This document shows positions 1 through 7,169 of a DNA stretch of 54,054 bases, piece by piece. The DNA is from Labilithrix sp. (GTDB taxonomy: Bacteria > Myxococcota_A > Polyangia > Polyangiales > Polyangiaceae): NCBI GenBank assembly GCA_019637105.1, contig JAHBWF010000037.1, positions 1-54,054 on the forward strand, given 5' to 3'. Position numbers and translations under genes: made by a program. Under the pieces are notes generated by a model that saw only the letters and a list, made by a program, of their open reading frames with translations, was not told the DNA's origin and did no database searches. The stretch's first letter is position 1; every line of letters begins with the position of its first letter.

Positions 1-2
1 CG

Positions 3-212
3 GCCGTCGTGGCCGTCGCGTGCGTCGCGCTCGGCGCGCGGCTTCGGCGCCGCGCGCGACGGGACGCGACGAGGCTGTACTGGGCGACCGGGCTCCACGC
101 GGATCGAGCACACGAGCGCGCGGCGAGCCTCGAGGCCGTCGCGCTCGCCGCCTCGCTCCTCGGCGCCGCGCCGCTCGCCGCGTGGCTCGTCATGATGCGA
201 TGGGGACCGTGA
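3..212 (+). CDS. C-terminal end of a membrane protein (partial, starts upstream)
   Basis: The frame is open from the left edge and stops at 212, giving about 69 residues. It begins in a hydrophobic Ala/Val stretch, continues through an Arg-rich turn, and ends in a second hydrophobic segment (AVALAASLLGAAPLAAWLV) just before the stop. This is the pattern of two membrane helices joined by a positively charged loop. It converges with the ArsR-type gene on the opposite strand, 63 bases away. The family cannot be named from this fragment. The open left edge means the true start is outside the window. Confidence 0.5.
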   Translation, partial: AVVAVACVALGARLRRRARRDATRLYWATGLHADRAHERAASLEAVALAASLLGAAPLAAWLVMMRWGP

Positions 213-275
213 GGCGCGCGCTCCGCCGCGGAGGACCGGCCGGCCGACCGCGGCGCGCCCTTCGCTCCGGCGCCT

Positions 276-617
276 TCAGCTCGGCTCCTCCACGAACGCG
301 CGCAGGCGCTCGATGGCCTCGTCCCACTGGCGCGAGATGAGCGCGAGGTGCTCGCGCGCCGCGTCGAGCGAGCGCGGCTCGAGCGTCCAGACGGTCTCGC
401 GCCCCGACCTCTCGCCCCGCGCGAGGCCCGCCGCTTCGAGCACCCGGAGGTGCTTCGTCACGGCCTGCCGCGTGACCTTGGTGCCCTCGGTCAGGCGCGC
501 GATCGAGAGCGGCCCGTCATGGCAGAGGCGCGAGACGATCCGGAGGCGCTGCGCGTCGCCGAGCGCGGCGAAGACGAGCGCCGAGGCCGCGAGCGCCGCG
601 ACCCGGTCACGCCGCAT
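276..617 (-). CDS. ArsR-family winged-helix transcriptional regulator
   Basis: This 113-residue protein is the usual size of an ArsR/SmtB regulator. Residues about 15-75 form the winged-helix DNA-binding domain: ALGDAQRLRIVSRL is the typical first helix and VTRQAVTKHLRVLEAAGL the recognition helix. I see no CxC metal site, so metal sensing is unlikely. It overlaps the end of the upstream AHSA1/SRPBCC gene by 11 bases. This ArsR plus SRPBCC pairing is common in soil bacteria, where the regulator probably controls its partner. The effector is unknown. Confidence 0.9.
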   Translation of the reverse strand: MRRDRVAALAASALVFAALGDAQRLRIVSRLCHDGPLSIARLTEGTKVTRQAVTKHLRVLEAAGLARGERSGRETVWTLEPRSLDAAREHLALISRQWDEAIERLRAFVEEPS

Positions 618-1083
618 CGAGGTACTTCGCGACGAGGCCGAGCTGCGCCTCCCAGCCGCCCTCGTTGTCGGCGAACGCCTTGGCGCGGCGCTCGGCCGAG
701 AGCTGGTCGAAGCCCGACTCGGTGATCGTGAGGCGGGTGCCGCCGGCGACCTCCTCGAGCTCGAACGTCACGAGCGTCATCGGCGCGTCCGGCCCGGTGT
801 CCGGCTCGGCGCCGGGATGCCAGCGGAACGCGAGGCACCGCTCGTGCTCCACGCGCTCGATCCTGAGCTCGCAGGGCAGCCCCACGTAAGGCTCCTGGTG
901 CTTCGCGATCTCCGGATCGACCTGCGTCTTCGCGATGGCGCCGTGGACCGTCTGCCCCGCGACGAAGGGCCCCTCGATCGTCATCCCGAACCACGTCCCG
1001 AACGCCTTCGAGTCGCTGATCGCCTTCCACACCTTCGCGAGCGGCGCCTTGAGCACCACGGTCTTCTCGATCCGGTCCTGCAT
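607..1083 (-). CDS. SRPBCC / AHSA1-family protein
   Basis: The 158-residue protein is a single START-like SRPBCC fold. It opens with the standard IEKTVVLKAPLAKVWKAISD strand-helix and ends with a helix containing GGWEAQLGLVAKYL. Family members are small ligand-binding cavity proteins related to the Hsp90 activator Aha1 domain; the ligand is unknown here. An in-frame TTG lies nine bases upstream, but a perfect AGGAGG sits nine bases before the ATG at 1083, so that ATG is preferred. The gene is first in a two-gene unit with the overlapping ArsR regulator. Confidence 0.9.
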   Translation of the reverse strand: MQDRIEKTVVLKAPLAKVWKAISDSKAFGTWFGMTIEGPFVAGQTVHGAIAKTQVDPEIAKHQEPYVGLPCELRIERVEHERCLAFRWHPGAEPDTGPDAPMTLVTFELEEVAGGTRLTITESGFDQLSAERRAKAFADNEGGWEAQLGLVAKYLDAA

Positions 1084-1092
1084 GATGGGCAA

Positions 1093-1098
1093 CCTCCT
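1093..1098 (-). promoter_or_regulatory. Strong Shine-Dalgarno site of the AHSA1 gene
   Basis: Read on the minus strand this is AGGAGG, nine bases before the ATG at 1083. It decides the start: the upstream in-frame TTG at 1092 would lie directly next to the site, with no usable spacing. Confidence 0.75.
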
Positions 1099-1271
1099 GG
1101 TTGCCTCTTAGCTCACGCCCCACCAACACGCAACCGAATGATTGCCTTTTGGCCGGGACCGCGACCGCGCCGCGACCGACCCCCCCCGTGGCTCGCGGAC
1201 GGACTCCGGTGGCGTTCGCGGTCACGATCCGGAGCCCTGCTCGCGGACGGTCGTGGGCCGTCGCCCGCGCG

Positions 1272-2093
1272 TCAGCGGTTGAACCAGAAGTGCCAGCCAC
1301 CGCGATCGAGGTGGAAGTGATCGCGATGGATCGCGTTGAAGTCCGGGCCGACCGCGTACGTGAGATCGGCCTCACGACGCAGGCGGCGGAACACCGCGTG
1401 GAGGAAGTTGCGTCGATCCTCCTGCGCCGCGGAGGGCCGCTTCGGCTCGGCGTAGTCGCGGACGATGATCGCGGGCGTCCCCTTCACGGGATGGAACGAC
1501 GCGACGTCGACCGCGCTCCCGAACGCGTGCGCGCTCAGCGACGCGCCCCTCCGGTAATTGCGCGGCCGGCACGCGAAGCCCCCGAGGTTGCCGATGCGAG
1601 CGATCCGCGAGCGGAGGTGCGTCTCCGCCTCCTCCTGGACGACGCGCTCCACCGACGCGAGCGCTCCGGCAAGCGAGCAGTCGACCGTGACCGGCGGATC
1701 GTACGCGATGCCCGTCGGGCCGCGCGAGACGACGATCCCGTGCGGGATGCCGCAACCGTTCTTGTCGGGTCGCTCCTTGTCGGGATACGCCCGAAACTTG
1801 AACCCGGCCGCCGCGAGCGCTCCGCGGCACGCGTCGCCGTCCTAGCGCGCGGCGAGCGACCACGTGTCGAGGAGCGGCGGCTCCGCGGACGCCATCGCGA
1901 CGTCCCCCTCGGCCGCCGTGGGTTCCCGCTCGACGCCCGCCGCCTCGCCTCGGGTCGCCGCGATCCCCGTCGACGAGACGCGCGGGGCGAGCTCGGAGCG
2001 CACCGGCGTCGGACCGAGGTGCGGCGGCGCCGAGACGAAGCACGACGCGCCGAACAGGCACAGCCCGGTGATCGCGCCGAGGAGGAAGCGCAT
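1272..2093 (-). pseudogene. Exported extensin-like (M15-type fold) protein interrupted by an in-frame TAG
   Basis: The ATG at 2093 opens a lipoprotein-type signal (MRFLLGAITGLCLFGASC) and a Pro/Ala-rich linker that stops at TAG 1844-1842. The same frame stays open from 1841 to the stop at 1272, with no ATG/GTG/TTG until 1652. The sequence right after the TAG (DGDACRGALAAAGFKF, then KNGCGI and VDCSLAGAL) is already the conserved start of the Extensin-like_C domain. The domain ends with LSAHAFGSAVDV and DHFHLD, the SxHxxGxAxD and HxH zinc-ligand pattern shared with M15 D,D-peptidases. One gene with a nonsense codon therefore fits better than two genes. A cell-wall peptidase role is likely from the fold but unproven. 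Confidence 0.7.
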
Positions 2094-2295
2094 CGAGGTG
2101 ATGCCTCTTGAATGCCCCCCCGCCGGCCTCGACCGCAAGCTGCGCGTACGGTCGCGCTATGGACGGCGCGCGCGACCTGTCCACGACGGCGTCGACGGTC
2201 CGCGATCGAGCGCCCGACGGATCGCGATCTCGACCGGCGACGAGCTCCCGTCCGGACGACTGGACGATGGAGGTGACGCGACCCTCGGACCGACT

Positions 2296-2549
2296 TCACG
2301 CGCTGGGGACACGTCGTCGTTCGGATCGGCGTCCGGACCGGCAGAGCTCGCGTCGACGTGCCACCCTACGTAGCTCGGCTCCTTCGCGCGCGGGAAGCGG
2401 ACGGGGAAGGTGCTGAGCACCATCCGAGGGCGACGGCGGCTCGGACGCGCGCTCGGGGGTTTCGTCCTCGACGAGCGCTCCGAAGCAGCCGGATGTCGAC
2501 GCGGCGAGCGCCGCGAACGACCGCGACCTGCCGCGTGAAGATGTCCGCA
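2296..2549 (-). CDS. Possible short lipoprotein-like reading frame, coupled to the gene before it
   Basis: An ATG at 2549 lies three bases after the TGA of the preceding lipoprotein gene (TGA-AG-ATG). It opens an 84-residue frame with a basic N-terminus, a short hydrophobic run and a Cys (SFAALAASTSGC). The second half turns strongly Arg-rich, which suggests shadow coding or a frameshift. A different minus-strand frame at 2157-2423 reads more protein-like from there (FPRAKEPSYVGWHVDASS). This may be a small frameshifted lipoprotein or no gene at all. The rest of the 2094-2552 interval shows nothing else I can support. Confidence 0.25.
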
Positions 2550-2552
2550 TCT

Positions 2553-3041
2553 TCACAGCTTCCACGCGCACTTCTCGAGGGCGCCGCACGACTTGCTCGC
2601 GGCGGCGTCGAGCAGGCACTTCGCGTCCGCCGGCGTGAAGCACTCGACGGTCGACCACATCTCGCAGTTGATGCTGCATTCGCCCGCGTTCGTCGTCGCG
2701 CCGCAGTCGAGCGCGTGGTCGCAGACCGCGCCGTCGGAGGCGCTCCCGCAGACCTGCTGCGCGGCGGCGTAGGTGAGACAGCCCTCGTCGTCGGTCGGCA
2801 GGTCCTTCGTCGGATCGTCGCTCTCCTCTTCCTCGGGGAGCTCGCCGTCCTCGTCGGCGGCATCGCGTTCGGACGCCGATCGTCCGGCTTCGGACGCCCC
2901 GTCGGGGGCCCCAGCGTCGGTGGGATCGGTCGGATCGCCCGAGCCGCGCGGCGCCCCGTCGGCGCCGCACGCGGCGAGGAGCCCGACGACGGCGAGCGTG
3001 ACCATGGAAGAAAAGGCGGAGTGAAGGAGTCTGTCTTTCAT
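2553..3041 (-). CDS. Small Cys-rich lipoprotein
   Basis: The 162-residue protein has a type II signal peptide ending in LLAACGAD, so it is probably anchored to a membrane. Residues about 28-80 are a low-complexity Asp/Glu/Ser/Pro linker typical of myxobacterial lipoproteins. The C-terminal half holds about ten cysteines (for example QQVCGSASDGAVCDHALDC and SINCEMW), suggesting a disulfide-stapled domain. I do not recognise the domain. It diverges from the barrel/sigma operon, with 71 bases between the two starts. Confidence 0.7.
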   Translation of the reverse strand: MKDRLLHSAFSSMVTLAVVGLLAACGADGAPRGSGDPTDPTDAGAPDGASEAGRSASERDAADEDGELPEEEESDDPTKDLPTDDEGCLTYAAAQQVCGSASDGAVCDHALDCGATTNAGECSINCEMWSTVECFTPADAKCLLDAAASKSCGALEKCAWKL

Positions 3042-3112
3042 GACACTTCGACCTCCCGCGGGCGCGCGACGGCCGTCATGAAATCGACCGTCCGTTTCCG
3101 TTTTCGACGCGG

Positions 3113-4117
3113 ATGCCTGCCGGCCTATCCTCGCGCGAGCTCCCCGTGCGTCGCTCCGCTCGCCTCATCGCCGCCGCCGTGACGTCCGGCTCGCTGGCGG
3201 TCTCCGGCTCCGCGTCCGCGTCGGACGCCGGCGAGGCCGTCCGCCTGCGGGTCACGCGCGCGGCGAGCGCGGCGGAGTGTCCGGACCAGCGCGCGGTGCG
3301 CGACGCGGTCTCGGCGCGCCTCGGCTACGAGCCGTTCGCGGACGGCGCTCCGCGGGAGCTCGTCGTGCTCTTCCAGCGCAAGGACGCGGAGCTCGAGGCG
3401 ACGGTGCAGCTCTTCGGCCCCGACGGCGAGCTCCGCGGCGAGAAAGCCCTCACCTCGGCGCGCGGCGACTGCGAGGAGCTCGCGTCGGCGACCACCCTCA
3501 CGATCAGCATTCTGCTCGATCCGCGGACCGGCCTCGTCCCGCCGCGGCCGCCCGAGCGCGAGGTGACGCCCGAGCCTCCTCTGCCGCCGCCGGCCGATCG
3601 CGCGCCCGCGCCCCTCCCGCCGGACGAGCCAGGATGGAGGCTGCGGATCACGTCGAGCGTCTCGGGCTCGATCGGCAGCGCGCCCCGTCCTGCCGCCGGT
3701 CTGCTCCTCGGCGCGGGAGCGGAACGACGCGGGTGGTCGTTGGGCGCCGAGCTCCGGATCGACCTCCCGTCGTCGGACACGTCCGGCGCGCTCCGCGCGC
3801 GAACGGCGCTCACCGCCGGGAACCTCGTCCCGTGCGGACACGTCTGGAGGGCGTACCTTTGCGGCGCGCTCACGCTCGGGGTGCTGCGCGGCGAGGTCCT
3901 CGGAGCCTCGCCGTCACGGCGGGAGACGTTTCACGCGACGCTCGGGCCGCGCGCCGGGGTCGCGCTCCCGCTCGCGGCGTGGCTCGCGCTCGACGCGCAC
4001 GTCGACGGCGCCTTCGCCCTCACGAGCACGTCGCTCCGCGTCGGGGACGCGGACGTCTGGACCACCCCCGCGGTAAGCGGCCTCGCCGCGATCGGCTTGC
4101 TGGGGCGTTTTCCGTGA
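3113..4117 (+). CDS. Exported beta-barrel-like protein upstream of the sigma factor
   Basis: The 334-residue protein has an N-terminal signal segment (residues about 15-37, RSARLIAAAVTSGSLAVSGSASA). A first domain follows, with EC/DC cysteines and a VVLFQRKDAELEATVQLFGPDG strand pair, then a Pro-rich linker at about 140-175. The last 150 residues alternate short amphipathic strands with turns and end in a hydrophobic strand (ALTSTSLRVGDADVW...GLLGRFP), as in small outer-membrane barrels. A GTG near 3146 is a possible alternative start closer to the signal peptide. It sits 28 bases before the sigma factor gene. The same order (exported protein, sigma, TM partner) is common in myxobacteria; the function is unknown. 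Confidence 0.6.
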   Translation: MPAGLSSRELPVRRSARLIAAAVTSGSLAVSGSASASDAGEAVRLRVTRAASAAECPDQRAVRDAVSARLGYEPFADGAPRELVVLFQRKDAELEATVQLFGPDGELRGEKALTSARGDCEELASATTLTISILLDPRTGLVPPRPPEREVTPEPPLPPPADRAPAPLPPDEPGWRLRITSSVSGSIGSAPRPAAGLLLGAGAERRGWSLGAELRIDLPSSDTSGALRARTALTAGNLVPCGHVWRAYLCGALTLGVLRGEVLGASPSRRETFHATLGPRAGVALPLAAWLALDAHVDGAFALTSTSLRVGDADVWTTPAVSGLAAIGLLGRFP

Positions 4118-4144
4118 CGGACGACCCCCCGCCCGGCGCAGTTC

Positions 4145-4723
4145 ATGGAGGACCCCTCCGTGGACCCGCCGTCCTTCCGCTTCCTGTTCGAGACCGAGTT
4201 CTCGTACGTCTGGAACACCCTCCGGCGCCTGGGCGTGCCCGAGCGAGACGTCCTCGATCAGGCGCAGGAGGTCTTCGTCGTCGTGCACGGGCTCCTCCCG
4301 GACTACGACGCGAGCCGACCGGTGCGGCCGTGGCTCTTCGCGATCGCCTACCGGGTCGCGTGCCGCTACCGCTCGCTCTCCAGGAACAAGCACGAGCTCC
4401 CCTCCGAGGACGTCCCCGAGGAGATCGATCCCGCGCCGCTGGGGGACGAGAAGATCGAAGCCGACGAGGCCCGCGCGCTGATGCTCGAGGCGATCGAGGC
4501 GATCGATCTCCCGCGTCGCGGCGTCTTCATCCTCGCCGAGCTCGAGGAGCAGCCCGTGCCCGAGGTCGCGAAGGCCCTCCAGATCCCTCTCAACACAGCT
4601 TACTCCCGCCTGCGTCTCGCGCGGGAGGACTTCGAGAAGGCCGCGACGCGACTGCTCGCCCGACGGAGAACCGCGAAACGTGCCGCCGATCCCGACCGTT
4701 CCGAGCGACAGGTGCAGCGATGA
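4145..4723 (+). CDS. RNA polymerase sigma factor, ECF type (sigma-70 family)
   Basis: The 192-residue protein has the two ECF domains. Region 2 covers about residues 10-75 and includes RDVLDQAQEVFVVVHGLLPDYD and RPVRPWLFAIAYRVACRYRS. Region 4 covers about 115-170, with LPRRGVFILAELEEQPVPEVAKAL followed by the helix-turn-helix IPLNTAYSRLRLARED. The ATG at 4145 has no good ribosome site, whereas a GTG at 4160 lies eight bases after GGAGG, so the true start may be 4160. Its TGA overlaps the ATG of the next gene (ATGA), implying translational coupling to a likely membrane regulator. It presumably directs transcription of an envelope regulon, perhaps including this operon. Confidence 0.9.
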   Translation: MEDPSVDPPSFRFLFETEFSYVWNTLRRLGVPERDVLDQAQEVFVVVHGLLPDYDASRPVRPWLFAIAYRVACRYRSLSRNKHELPSEDVPEEIDPAPLGDEKIEADEARALMLEAIEAIDLPRRGVFILAELEEQPVPEVAKALQIPLNTAYSRLRLAREDFEKAATRLLARRRTAKRAADPDRSERQVQR

Positions 4724-5547
4724 ACGACACGCCGATCCCTGCGCGCCTCCGCGTCCTGCTCGAAGCCGAGCGCGCCCGCGCGGACGCTCCCGACGACGCC
4801 AAGGAGGCCGCGCGCGCGAAGCTCGCGGCGCGGCTCGGTCCCGGAGCCGGCCTCGACGGGGCCGACCCCCACGACGGCGGCGGCACCGACGACGGGGCCG
4901 GCTCCGCGACGCCGGCCGCCCCGGCCGCGCCTTCGAACGGCGCGCTCGCGCAGGCGCCCTCCGGCCTGGCGATGAAGCTCGCGAGCGCGCTGCTCGTCGG
5001 AGGCCTCGTCGGCGGCGGCGTGGTCGCGACCGTCGCGAAGCCGGCGGAGCGGATCGTGTACGTGACCGCTCCGTCGACGCCGGCGTCAACGGCCGCCGCG
5101 GAGAGCGCGTCCGGGGCGCCACGGCCGACGGCCTCCGCGACCGGCGCCGCGGAGAGCGCGCCGGGGACGACCGTGCCAAACCTGCCGGTGACCGCGCTCC
5201 CCGACGTCACGCCTGCGCGCCCGCCCGCGCAGGCCGCGGCGGCGAGCGCGCCGGTGGCCGCCTCCGCGGACGGCGGTCGCGACACGGATCTGTCCGCCGA
5301 GCGTGCGCTCGTCGAGCGCGCGCGATCGGCGCTCGCGCGCGGCGACGCGGCGGGCGCCCTCGCCGCCGTCGAGCGACACGAGCGCGAGTTCTCTCGGGGT
5401 CAGCTCGTCGAGGAGCGAGAGGTCCTCGCCGTGCAGGCGCTCGCCGCCTCGGGCCGCGCGCAGGAGGCCGCCGAGCGCGGCGCGCGCTTCCGCAAGGCGT
5501 ACCCGACGAGCCTCCTCCTTCCGCTCGTCGACGCGGCGCTCCGCTGA
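4720..5547 (+). CDS. Single-pass membrane protein, likely anti-sigma-like partner
   Basis: The start is set by the ATGA overlap with the sigma gene. The 275-residue protein has a short cytoplasmic head (about 1-80, starting MNDTPIPARLRVLLEAE) with Gly/Asp-rich sequence, one transmembrane helix (about 85-107, LAMKLASALLVGGLVGGGVVATVA), and a long Ala/Pro/Thr-rich extracytoplasmic linker. A helical C-terminal tail follows, with TPR-like repeats (ARSALARGDAAGALAAVERHE, then EVLAVQALAASGRAQEAAER). The topology and coupling suggest it holds the sigma factor. I see no classical zinc-binding anti-sigma HxxxCxxC motif, so that role is inferred from position. Confidence 0.65.
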   Translation: MNDTPIPARLRVLLEAERARADAPDDAKEAARAKLAARLGPGAGLDGADPHDGGGTDDGAGSATPAAPAAPSNGALAQAPSGLAMKLASALLVGGLVGGGVVATVAKPAERIVYVTAPSTPASTAAAESASGAPRPTASATGAAESAPGTTVPNLPVTALPDVTPARPPAQAAAASAPVAASADGGRDTDLSAERALVERARSALARGDAAGALAAVERHEREFSRGQLVEEREVLAVQALAASGRAQEAAERGARFRKAYPTSLLLPLVDAALR

Positions 5548-5645
5548 GCGCGATCGCGGCGCCGCCGGCCGAATCCGTGACGGGCCGGGACGGCCCGGAG
5601 CAGGTATCGACGGCCGACCCCATTGCGGTCGACCGATCGCGAGCT

Positions 5646-6899
5646 ATGAACCTCTCCGCCATGAACCGCAGCGCCCTCGCCCTCACGTTCCTCGGAGCCG
5701 GGGCGATCGGGTGCAGCTACACGCAGGTCTTCGAGCTGGCCCCCGCGCCCGACGCCGGCGACGATGTCGAGCCCCCCACCGCGATCGTGCCCGACGCCGG
5801 CTGCGGCGGCGCCTCCGATCCGGACCACTGCGGCGCCTGCGGTCACGGCTGCCTCGGCGGGACGTGCCGGAGCGGTCGCTGCCAGCCCGTCGTGCTCGCG
5901 TCCGGCCAGGGCGACGCGTCGTGGCCGGGCTACACGTCCGACGTCGGCAGCCCGCACGAAGGCCCCGACCGCCTCGCGGTGGACGCGACGCACGTCTACT
6001 GGCTGAACCTGCGCGGCGAGGTGAAGCGCGTGCCCGTCGTCGGCGGCGCCTCGGAGCTCGTCGCCACGACGGCGCAGGGACCTTGCTGGATCGCGCTGCA
6101 CGGCTCATTCGTATACTTCGCGACGCTCGCCGGCGAGATCCATCGCGTCGCGAAGGAGAACGGCAACGCCGCGGCCCCGGAGCGGATCGCCGCCGCGCAA
6201 GGTCCCCGCCGGGCCATCCACCTCTTCTCGAGCGTCTACCCGACCGAGCTGTCCGTCATCGACGAGCGGCTCTACTGGGCCGACGGGACCGGCGTGTACT
6301 CGTGCCCCGCGTCGGGGTGCGCCGGAGCGCCGACGGTCGTGGCCAGCGGCTCGCTCGAGCTGCGACCGATGTCCTTCGCGATCGACGCCTCCGGCGTCAA
6401 GTACCGGAGCGCGGAGCTCCACCGCTCCACGGGCCCGTCGTCCACGAAGCTCGAGTACTCGGTCAGCACGTTCCGCGAGAGCCAGTGGCTCGGCCTCGCC
6501 GAGTCGACGGCGTATTACGAGCTCCACGGAGGAAAGGACGAGGTGTACGCGCTGGCGACCGCCATCTCCGGCGCGACCGGCGTGGTCCGATGGACCGAGT
6601 CGGCCGTCACGTTCCTCGCGTCCGGCGCCGCCGTCCCCGCGGCCCCGCGCGGCCTCGCGCTCGACGGCGCGGCCGTGTACTGGGCGAACGCCCCGCCGCC
6701 TCGGATCGCCGTCGAGGAGCGGACGGCCAGCGTCGTGCGGTGCACGAAGACGGGCTGCGCGTCGCCGGAGGTCCTGGCCGAGGGGCAGATCGTCCCACGC
6801 GCCGTCGCGGTGGGCGAGGACGCCGTCTACTGGACGACCGGCGACGGGAACGTGATGAAGGTCGCCAAGCCGGCCGGCGCGAGCCCGTCACTGCCGTGA
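5646..6899 (+). CDS. Beta-propeller-type lipoprotein with Cys-rich stalk
   Basis: The 417-residue protein has a lipobox near residue 23 (LGAGAIGC). A short stalk follows with the cysteine cluster CGACGHGCLGG, typical of myxobacterial surface lipoproteins. The rest contains at least six copies of a repeat centred on [V/L]YW or VYF followed by a Gly turn: HVYWLNLRGEVKRV, FVYFATLAGEIHRV, RLYWADGTGVYSC, AVYWANAP, AVYWTTGDGNVMKV. These are blades of a propeller like those in DUF5050/LDL-receptor YWTD-type proteins. A second ATG at 5661 is also possible. It is probably a surface binding protein; its ligand is unknown. Confidence 0.7.
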   Translation: MNLSAMNRSALALTFLGAGAIGCSYTQVFELAPAPDAGDDVEPPTAIVPDAGCGGASDPDHCGACGHGCLGGTCRSGRCQPVVLASGQGDASWPGYTSDVGSPHEGPDRLAVDATHVYWLNLRGEVKRVPVVGGASELVATTAQGPCWIALHGSFVYFATLAGEIHRVAKENGNAAAPERIAAAQGPRRAIHLFSSVYPTELSVIDERLYWADGTGVYSCPASGCAGAPTVVASGSLELRPMSFAIDASGVKYRSAELHRSTGPSSTKLEYSVSTFRESQWLGLAESTAYYELHGGKDEVYALATAISGATGVVRWTESAVTFLASGAAVPAAPRGLALDGAAVYWANAPPPRIAVEERTASVVRCTKTGCASPEVLAEGQIVPRAVAVGEDAVYWTTGDGNVMKVAKPAGASPSLP

Positions 6900-6965
6900 C
6901 CGCCTCCTCGCGATCGGGCAGGCGCCGCGGGACGGCCGCGCGCGGGCCGCGGCCGGTGCGCCGAA

Positions 6966-7020
6966 GCGACGCTCCGACCTCGCAGCGTCGCTCGAGCCCC
7001 AGCGTCGGCGAGAGCCGACG
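6966..7020. other. Two adjacent perfect hairpins in an intergenic region
   Basis: The first hairpin is 6966-6991, with 8-bp arms GCGACGCT/AGCGTCGC and a 10-base loop. The second is 7003-7020, with 7-bp arms CGTCGGC/GCCGACG closing a GAGA tetraloop. They lie 67 bases past the propeller-lipoprotein stop. No T-run follows, so they are not classical intrinsic terminators; they could stabilise the mRNA end or be chance pairing in GC-rich DNA. Confidence 0.4.
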
Positions 7021-7040
7021 TCGGGTGCCTCGACGACCGT

Positions 7041-7076
7041 CGCGCGCCGACGTCATGACGTCATGGAGGGCGCGCG
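7041..7076. promoter_or_regulatory. Nested palindrome, candidate operator upstream of the GT4/ACP cassette
   Basis: The core GACGTCATGACGTC (7049-7062) is a perfect 14-bp palindrome, and CATGACGTCATG (7054-7065) is a second one sharing eight bases. CGCGCGCC (7041-7048) and GGCGCGCG (7069-7076) flank the core as inverted arms. The site lies about 95-130 bases upstream of the first gene of the cassette. A dimeric regulator binding here is plausible but unproven. Confidence 0.4.
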
Positions 7077-7169
7077 CCGGACGATTCTCCGAGAACGTCA
7101 CGCGGCGGGAATGGCGCCGGGCTAAAGATCCTTGGCCCCGTCTCCGTTCCGCCGCCGCCGACTCGAACG

